Positions 56,301 to 64,000 of a stretch of DNA of 64,000 bases are shown here, in pieces. The stretch lies in the NCBI RefSeq assembly GCF_029227915.1, contig NC_079881.1, positions 8,432,001 to 8,496,000 on the forward strand. Reading direction: 5' to 3'. The notes beneath the pieces were generated by a model that saw only the letters and a program-made list of their open reading frames with translations, did not search any database and had not been told where the DNA came from. The position numbers were made by a program, and so were the translations under genes. Source of the DNA: Hydractinia symbiolongicarpus (lineage: Eukaryota > Cnidaria > Hydrozoa > Anthoathecata > Hydractiniidae). Each line of letters starts with the position of its first letter. Positions within the stretch are counted from its first letter, which is position 1.

Positions 56301-59300
56301 TTGTGTGTGGGCACAGGAAAGAAATATTGATTTTAACTAACCAACTTGATTTTAGGTCTTCGTGGATTAATTAATCTTGGTAGTACGTGTTTTATGAATT
56401 GTATTCTTCAAGCATTCGCTCACACACCGATGTTAAGAAATTATTTTTTATCTGATTCACACTGTTGTCCCACAGATGAAGCACAGAGTTGTTTAGTATG
56501 TGAAATGTCCAGTTTGTTTCAGGAGGTAAGTTAGTTTCTGTCTTTAGCAAGAGAGTTGTGAAACTAAGAGAGTTTTTTTTTCTTAATATGTCTATAAAGG
56601 CCTGCTGATACCAAATCAATTTATATACTGGGTTTTCTCTGTCGTAGGTTCTTTTCGCTTTTTTACCTTATACCTTATACTGTTTATATGACTTAAAAAG
56701 TAGAAAGACTTTGTAAGCAGTTGATTGATCTAAGCAGATGTAAAGCAAATTTTTTTCTTTCATGACAAACTTTACTATTAAATGTTTCAAAATCTTTTAG
56801 TTTTATTCTGGAAAAAGAACTGCACACATTCCGTTTCGATTACTGTATAAAGTTTGGACCAACGCTAGACATTTAGCTGGTAGGTCTTATAAGATGTATG
56901 TTTTTGTTCAGAAACTTGCTTTAAATAAAAGTAGATAGAGCTTCAAACAGAATAACGTCTAGAAACTTGAGATATCGAAATAAAAAAAGTCGCTTTGACG
57001 AAATATTTAATTAGGCACCTGTTTCTTAATGCAGAGGAAGGGTGGGTGCTTATTCAGAGGCAAGGGTTATAAAATTATATTCGCAACAAGAGAGGTACTT
57101 TGTTGATCAAGGATTTGCAATATTTTCATCATAAAATCGCTAGACCAGACGAAGTAGAGTCAAATAAATGTTGAAGTTCATTTCCAGAGCTTCATAATTT
57201 CCATTGACGTTGTTGGTAAAACGTTATCCTTTTACAGTTATTAATATTTACGTCAAACGTTTACGGTCGCAAGTTGGGCAGACATCTTGACCTTGCTTCT
57301 AAAAATAAACCATTATATTCATACCATAACTCGTGCTAAATCTGTTGCTTAGCAACCTAATAAAAACATCACAAGCTTCAGTTTAGGAAATATGAGAAGA
57401 TGAAAACACAATTTTCTTGTTTTTATCATTAATTTTGTTGCTAGGCAACAAAACGTTTTATGTAGTCATTAATGGCGACGTAATTACGTAGTTGTTAAAA
57501 TCAGTAAAGTTGTTATTGTTGTTGTTTTTCTTATATTCTTGTTATTATTTTATACAGGTTATGAGCAACAAGATGCTCATGAGTTTTTTATTGCCGCCCT
57601 TGACGTGTTGCATCGGCACTGTCGCGATGACAACACGGCGCCGTCGAATAACCATAACAACTGCAATTGTATCATTGACCAAATCTTCACTGGTGGTCTC
57701 CAATCAGAACTCACCTGTCAATCATGTCGGTACGACGACATTTTTTGCTTCCTTACCTACAGGCTCGTCTCCATTTCACTGAATTTTCCGCTATAGTGTA
57801 AAAATCTTACGAATCTTCTTGCGCGCGTATGCGATGTTTGACAAATTTAGTATTGCGCACGCGCAAGCAAATTAAATCGCATTACGCAGTATATCCGAAT
57901 TTTAAAAGTGCATTTTCCATTTTCTTGTGCTTTAGTCAAAACGTTGAGCTGAGCTTTGTGCAGAAAGAAAAAAAAAATTGATTATTATCCACCGGCTATA
58001 GGGTAACAAAACTTTAGACCAAAGCATAAGAAACTAAAGGATAGAAAAATAAATAAATAAATTCATGCAATTGTTAAGAATGTTACTTTCTTAAATACTT
58101 GAGTAGTATCCACTTTTTTCTTCTTCTTCCTACATTTTTAGTCTTCTCCTCCATTTGTTAATGCCAATTTCTAATTTGATACTTTAGCCTCTTGTGTGTC
58201 CCGTTAAATACACTACACAAAATCTTCTGGATTCACCATCATTGAAACTTCAAACTGTCTTGAATTATTGGAATAATTTCATTTGCATATTTATAGCGGT
58301 GTATCAACAACAGTGGATCCATTTTGGGATATCTCACTTGATCTGGGGACCACGGAGAATAAAAGTCCGATCAAAATAAGTTCAAACGGCAGAAGAACAC
58401 CAGTGACGTCATCACAGTCCTCCTCCGGTATTTATATTTTCCTTAAAAGTTTTTCTAACACTATTTTTCAACGCCAAAAATCAGCAGAAGAATGTTGTTT
58501 CTTTTTCATTTTCTTTTTGTAATCAGAAACGAATCTCTAAAACAAACAAGCATGAAAGATTTTTGCGATCTTGCTGTATGTAGCTAGTTGCGCGACCATT
58601 GTCAGCAAGAAAAGCGGACACGTTGCTTTTCGCCGGGGCAGCCCTACACAATCTTTACTTCTTTTTCTCGACTTCCGGTAAAAAAATTAATGCTTGATGT
58701 TCAAAAATGTTTACGACGGAGCAATGGAAACAAATTCATTTATCGCGCAGCAGATATTCAACACTATTTAACAAAATGTGAAATTGTGTTTTTTATTTGT
58801 TTGTGTTTCTCGCAGCAGAAATCAATTTAATTTTAACAATTTTGATTGTTAAAAATGCTGAATCATATGCTGGAGATTATTTTCACCAAACAGCTTTAAT
58901 AACCATATACAAACATCAAATTCTTTAATTTACAAAAAAACAATCTTACAATACAGCAGTATCCTCTATAGTAATAATAGCCGTCGTCTGTCTGTTTGTC
59001 TGTCTGTTGCGGAAACACGAAATTCGATATATAAAGGACGGGCGGTCCCGTGGATTTTTTAAGGGGTTGAAGACTAGTATGTTCATGTGATGAATCTCAG
59101 TGCGATTTTATTGAATATCGCTTTTTTAAGCTAAAAATAGGCTTGATTTTAAAATGAGGTGTATGGTTGGTTTAATCCCTGTTAGGAAACACGAAAGATA
59201 ACAATCAAGTCGGAATTTTCTAATTAAAACTTTGTGTAAACATAGAATTCTCGTTAAATAGTTTTTATAACTCTAATGAATGTTTTTATATGCATCAAGG

Positions 59301-62300
59301 ATTTCTCCTCGTATAATATTGGAACAGCAATATTGGGTATATTGTCAAATATTTACTCGCACTAATTTTCCTGTATATTTTAGCCCTGTTCTAGAAAATA
59401 AGTGCAGGCTAAAAAGAACTTACTACACTGCTAACGTTGTCAGTCACACACTCACTATAGTGGAGTCAAAAAGTGGAGAATTTTCTTCTTCATTAAATAA
59501 AATCAAATATCTTTGTTTCAAACGTGTTTTTCTTTTTCTTAAACAGATAAAATTTAACAGATTTCTTTAAAACGATAAAAATTTTCAAATTGATAATTAT
59601 CCAGCGCATTCTCTATCTTTTTTCTTCTACTCAAAAACCTTCCAAAAGTTAATTATGCCTGTCTTTTATCCACTACATGGGCGTAAATTAAGGCTATCGT
59701 TAAGTCGAACTTACGCGTTGACATTTCTAATTTTCGAGTTATCGAGCATCCCGGATTAGTTCATTTTTTGTTACTGTCACGAAATTTAAAATTGTTTAAC
59801 TTAAAGTTTTAAGTTAATATCTAGTTTTTAATTTTATATATATATATTTTTTTACAAAATATTTTTCGGCGCTTTTGGTTACTCTCGTTTTGACGCAAAA
59901 TTCTAAAAAGTTCGTTAAGAGCGGTGTTAGGGACAAAATATCAAAAGAATCGAAAGTTTTGAAGCTTTTTATGAAAAAATACACCTAATCCGTCAAAAAT
60001 ATTTTTCCCTTGTTCTTTTGTTTCAAATAAGACCTCCAGAGTTCATATCGCATGTAAAAAAATTGCGCGAGGATTAATACAGTCGATAGCATACTATATT
60101 TTAAAGTTATGCACGAAATCCTCCCCTCAATCCCCCACCCCCTCTCTCCCCACTTCCTCCTAATATTTAGGTATTCTATGAGTATTAGTAGCAATAACTT
60201 ACTTCATAAAAAGAAATGCGGTTTGTTAGTTTACGCAGATGGAAAGACCACGTTACTTAATACCACGTTCGTTTGTAATTAAATTTTAATTTGGTAATTA
60301 CCACTAATAACGCGCAAATTTATAATGTGCTATTTTATTCTCCAAGTCTCTAAACAACCGAAACTTTTGCTAGCTGTCATATATTAAGACGTACTTTAGA
60401 ACATACTGTAAGTTCGATACTCAGAATTGTACTAAATTTATAAGTAAAAATAAAACAAGGTTTAAATGTCGAATTATTTGGGAAAATTCTGTCAAAAACA
60501 TAATAAAACAGTCAAATTTTAAGTGGTCATGAAGCAGTCTAATATGGGTCGCTTATATTTTTTTAAAACTGTTGCGAGTAATTTCGCTTACCCTTCGCTT
60601 ATATTATTGAGATATTTGTTGTTATTTGATAGCTCTCCTCCAAAAATACCAGCTGGGGAGGAGTGTGGGGTGGAATAAGAATGTCCAGGGTGAAAAAAAA
60701 AATCAATACTCTTGTCAAATTATTTTTTGACAAGAGTATTTTTTCTAGATTCGTCTCAAGATTCAGGTATTGTCCAACAAGAAGAAACATTCACTCCACA
60801 ATCTTTAACCGACTGTTTAAAAAGGTACCTCTTTTGTTGCCCTAAATTCCCAAAATAACGCCCTCTTAAATTAGCGCCCTCTTGATTAAGCACCCTCCAT
60901 CTAATTAGAATTCAGACGAGACATTAATTGTTTACTTTGTGCTCTTCATCTCTTTTGGTACACTCCTCCACAACCACAGGGTTTGCGGAGACTGGGCGTA
61001 GACGATTCTCCTTCATCGTCATTTTACTAATGTAATTTGCAATTAAAACGATATTTCAACATCTAGGTTTACTCGACCGGAAAAACTTGGAAGCGAAGTG
61101 AAAATTAGATGTAGCGGATGCCAAAGCTATCAGGTAAGCAGCCATATTGTGCTCCTCTCGTTTCCCGTCCTTTTTTCCCCTTATGTCTTTCTTATTAAGT
61201 TTTGAATACTGCATTAGTAAACACAAAGTGCGTAATAGCAGCAATGACCAGTAATTTCCCATCTTTTCTCTTTTTTATTGTTCTCATCAAGCTTCGTGTG
61301 CTATATTAAATATAAACGAAGTGATAACACCACTAACCAGTTATTATATAACAGCTGATTAGGGTGTACCACAGAGTATTAAAGCAGAGATGCTACTCAC
61401 TTCATATAACTGAAATAATGATACGTTCTTATTTTTATTTAACAGCACCCATAAAATCTTTTTCAACACTTCCAAACGAAATGGAATAGCTCAGCATATC
61501 TCGATCACAGTTTTACCCTTCTACCACACCCCAATCCCAACTTTACTCCTCCAACACACCCCAATCCAAGATTAACACCCCCTACTCAATTTCCAACTTT
61601 GCCCCTCTACCACACCCTACTTCCTGCTTAACCCCTTTACCACACCCCAATACAAGCTTCCCCCTCTACCACACCCTAGCTCTAACTTAACACCTCCCCA
61701 TTTTGCAGATCCTAGGTGTAGCAATGTTCTGCACAGTTCTGCAACTGCTGCTTAGGAGCTGTCTTTTTGATGAAGGTGAAGAGATGAGAGTAAATAAAGT
61801 AGCAAGGAGGAGCGTTATGTCGAATTTGTTCAATTTTTTTAGGAATCAACGAAACAGTTGACGATGAAGAAACTTCCTATCGTTGTGTGCTTTCATTTTA
61901 AAGTAAGCCCATGTTTCTTAAATGTTAATAATCATCCAAACATACCCTATAAAACATTTCCTTTTTCTAAAATTATTTCCTAAAAATTCGTAATTTCTAT
62001 TTACGGAATCTGATGTAAACGCTCTAAGATACTTTGTGAATATAACATAACCTATTTATCAAATTATTTTTATTAGTTGGAATCAGATATTGGACCTTGA
62101 AATCTAGATATTTTAAATAGTTATTGATAGGAATAATACCAGTTAAAATCTGTACAAAAAACCCTTTCAGCCTTCTACGCCCTCATTGCCACCTTTAACG
62201 CCCTTCTACTGTATCACAACCTCTCCCCTTGGGCGTCTTTAAATCTCGCAAATAAAAGAAAAGAGGGGCGTAAAGAGCTTAATTCTGAAAATATTTCTTG

Positions 62301-62464
62301 TTATTTTGCCTTTTTTTTAAGTTTGACATTCCCAATTGCTTTGTTGTTTTACAGTTTTTGTTTTTATATTTTTAGAGATTCGAGCATTATATGAAGTCGA
62401 AAAAAATCTCTACCTTAATACCATTTCCAGAAGAACTCGACATGACACCATTTATGGCATCCAC
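50329..62464 (+). CDS. USP22: USP22/non-stop-type ubiquitin-specific protease (SAGA DUB), first 12 coding exons; 3' end outside window
   Basis: Exons 50329-50439, 53285-53420, 53789-53902, 54273-54377, 56356-56525, 56801-56879, 57558-57729, 58297-58427, 60749-60824, 61067-61133, 61843-61902, 62376-62464 join in phase (436 codons plus 2 nt). The N-terminal ZnF-UBP shows ligands C3, C43, C46, C56, C59, C64, H70, H74, H80, C93 and C96 and would dock on SAGA subunits. Next are [15 protein letters not shown], and the USP Cys box [16 protein letters not shown] with catalytic C167 and oxyanion N162; the usual GNTC is GSTC here. [41 protein letters not shown] and [10 protein letters not shown] match USP22. 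The enzyme removes ubiquitin from histones H2B and H2A. The His box (GHYT) lies past base 64000. The ATG is the first in the open frame and gives the expected N-terminus. Confidence 0.96.
51153..51496. mobile_element. 344-bp MITE in USP22 intron 1, 5-bp target duplication
   Basis: TIRs CAGGCCTGGAAGTTTG and CAAATTTCCAGGCCTG differ at one base. AACGC flanks both ends (51148-51152 and 51497-51501). The CAGG terminus resembles hAT-type ends, but a 5-bp duplication is unusual for hAT (8 bp). Confidence 0.75.
54917..55532. mobile_element. hAT-like MITE (CAGGGTGGCCAC ends) in USP22 intron 4 with a nested LINE fragment
   Basis: The left end CAGGGTGGCCAC and right end GCGGCCACCCTG are inverted. Subterminal CTCCTAAAATCTCCTAA motifs occur at both sides. 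No clear 8-bp target duplication is visible. Confidence 0.65.
55257..55460 (+). mobile_element. RTE-like LINE 3' end, nested in the MITE
   Basis: Nearly identical to 9160-9378 over about 190 bp (CCTGGGGCAAAGCCCAGAGG and onward) and likewise ends in ATGATGATG. Confidence 0.8.
58960..60748. other. USP22 intron 8, mostly unassigned
   Basis: It holds a short (GTCTGTCTGTTT)n-like tract near 58985 and a stretch beginning GGTCCCGTGGATTTTTT near 59045 that resembles CCCGTGGATAATTCCAC at 2692; both may be pieces of one repeat family. ORF 59280-59570 is unsupported. Nothing else seen. Confidence 0.4.
61530..61695 (+). repeat. C-rich minisatellite in USP22 intron 10
   Basis: Five or so degenerate copies of a ~35-40 bp pyrimidine-rich unit with core CTCTACCACACCCCAATCC. 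The + strand is strongly C/A/T-biased. Confidence 0.8.
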
Positions 62465-64000
62465 GTGAGTCACCATTTTTATTGCTTCGTTTATTTTGAA
62501 ACAATTACGTAATACCTGGGACGTAATTTAACTGTTTGAACTATGACGTATTCGAAATTAACAAACTCGTGGTTTTATTTACTTTGTTTGTAAACATAAA
62601 CAACATTACTCATCGAGACAAACTTAAACAACATTACTCATCGAGGCCAACATCTCCATAAAATAAATAGGTAAAAATATAAGTGTCCCTTTGAACAGTT
62701 AAAGTTTTGTTATCATCTTTCTCTGCACCCGATGTAGAAGTACTCCATGCTCCAAATTGACGTTTCAGTGGATTTGAATTTAAGTTAAGGTTTCAATTGA
62801 TTTGAATTCGAGTTGTCGTTTCACTGGATCTGAATTCAATTGTCCTTTCAGTGGATTTGAATTGGGGAATTCGAGTTGACGTTTCAGTGGATTTGAATTC
62901 AAGTTGGTTTAGTGGATTAAAATTTAAGGATTCGAGTTGAGGTTTTAGTGGATTTGAATTTGAGTTGACGTTTCAGTGGATTAACATTTGAGTCAAGACA
63001 ACCATAGTTTTTGGTTACGTGTTGCTAGAGATCTGAGCTTTTTTAATCTGTTGTTTACGACAACGCATGCGTGATAAAAATACACATTTCATGATCATCT
63101 GCGATCGTTTGGAATTGTGTTTATTTATTTAATACGGCGGCGATCTGGTATTGTTTTGACATAGCCAGACGGTTATTACATTGTCAAATGAATATGTTTT
63201 CCGTTTTGGAGGTTTTTTGGTATGCCATTATAGGCATTTAAAAAAAAGGTGTTAAATTTACAATGATCTTAATCTGTTGTTTTTTCCTTGTTCTTAATTG
63301 TTTGTCTCTTGTTGTTTTGTTTAAAACATCCTAGGTTTTGTGATAATCATACTGTATGTCCACTACACTAGTATTTTGTTGGTATTTTGTTTCTTCAACG
63401 TCTTGTTTACGTCAAAATAAAGAAAAACGCGTGTCTGCATAATGTTGTCCCATCTTAATTTTTAACAGATAAAAAACTACGTTTTTAGGCCCGAAATTAT
63501 CCGTTTTGATTTATCCACTATATAACACATCTTTTTAGGCCCAAATTATTTCTAATTTTCCCTAAATTCTCCTTGAAGTTATCATTTTTTTTCATAGAAA
63601 TTAATCTATAATTTATTATTTTTTAAAAAATATTTTGAAATCCCGATAAATAAATCCGTTTAAAGAAGTTGACATTAAGTCCCTTGCACTTAAAAAAGAT
63701 GGACTTTGACATGTTGATACGAGTTTCACATGCGCAAACTAAACGCGTGTTTGTAATAACTCACAGGCTATTAGCTGACTTTCTAGTCGTAATAATAATG
63801 AGGCTATTCCTGTTGCTATTGTTTCACATAAGTATGACGCGATGTTGCGGTGATTCTTAGTTACTGCGCATGTCAACAGAAACACGTGACAAAATATGCA
63901 AGCTGCTTAATAAATAATTATAATTTAAAAAAAAAGACGCATCATATTTATACTTTGTTTTAACAAATAGATTTATAATTTTATTTTTTTATGTATAATT
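62465..64000. other. USP22 intron 12 (open at the window end)
   Basis: After donor GTGAGT at 62465 no exon matching the remaining USP domain (His box, C-terminal block) is found. Apart from the minisatellite I see nothing but AT-rich intron sequence. Confidence 0.6.
62755..62990 (+). repeat. ~28-30 bp minisatellite in USP22 intron 12
   Basis: About eight copies of a unit near GTTTCAGTGGATTTGAATTC plus GAGTTGAC, with length variation. Confidence 0.85.

Noticed and set aside
1-64000. CRISPR array, rRNA genes or bacterial operons
   Set aside because: None seen; repeats are minisatellites, and genes have spliceosomal introns.

Overview
The window is metazoan nuclear DNA: AT-rich, with intron-rich genes using GT-AG introns and dense small transposons. 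The gene set (Rab26/37-type GTPase, RSAD1, an Axin with RGS and DIX domains, a USP22-type deubiquitinase) fits an early-branching animal. I favour a cnidarian, probably a hydrozoan, but that is inference from composition, Axin architecture and element types, not from a search.

Layout. 1-3.5 kb: the 3' two-thirds of a Rab26/Rab37-like gene on +. 6.1-22.1 kb: a complete 16-exon RSAD1/HemW gene on +, whose introns carry tRNA-derived SINEs, RTE-like LINE tails, a MITE and minisatellites. 23.7-29.1 kb: a complete 6-exon Axin gene on +. 30.5-44.8 kb: a decayed Polinton/Maverick-like (adintovirus-like) DNA element of about 14.3 kb bounded by ~95-100 bp terminal inverted repeats (30483-30583 and 44708-44801); a CR1/L2-like LINE (about 42.24-44.6 kb) has inserted near its right end. 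44.8-50.3 kb: an intergenic MITE cluster with one intact single-exon ORF of unknown function (48004-48783, -). 50.3 kb to the window end: the first 12 coding exons of a USP22/non-stop-type gene on +, with MITEs and minisatellites in its introns; the last catalytic exons lie beyond the window.

The element. It is visibly richer in GC than its surroundings and compactly arranged. A + block (30.6-36.1 kb) carries remnants of what look like the two ends of a type-B DNA polymerase ORF, two small basic proteins, two small zinc-finger proteins, a P-loop packaging-type ATPase, and two related MSV199/Bro-like genes, one ending in a nuclease-like domain and one in a DUF3627-like domain. Then come a - block (DDE integrase, coiled-coil protein, likely major capsid protein; 36.1-38.8 kb), a + coiled-coil/membrane gene (38.8-40.1 kb) and a - block (40.1-42.2 kb) with a Pro-rich repeat protein, an intact 165-aa ORF and two Cys-rich small proteins. 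Most genes have frameshifts or deletions, and the polymerase core and most of the ATPase motor domain are missing, so this copy cannot be autonomous.

The most unusual structure in the element is a set of near-perfect inverted repeats at gene ends (32179-32214, 32821-32854, 34526-34553, 35446-35473, 37192-37240). Two are near-identical and sit behind the two paralogous MSV199-like gene units. They recall the 3'-end hairpins that mark transcript ends in mimiviruses. A short AT-rich leader ending in AAAAG directly before ATG recurs at three of the + genes.

The host genes act separately: Rab26/37 in secretory-vesicle traffic, RSAD1 as a mitochondrial radical-SAM/heme-binding protein, Axin as scaffold of the beta-catenin destruction complex, USP22 as the SAGA histone deubiquitinase. 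Nothing indicates they form a functional cluster.
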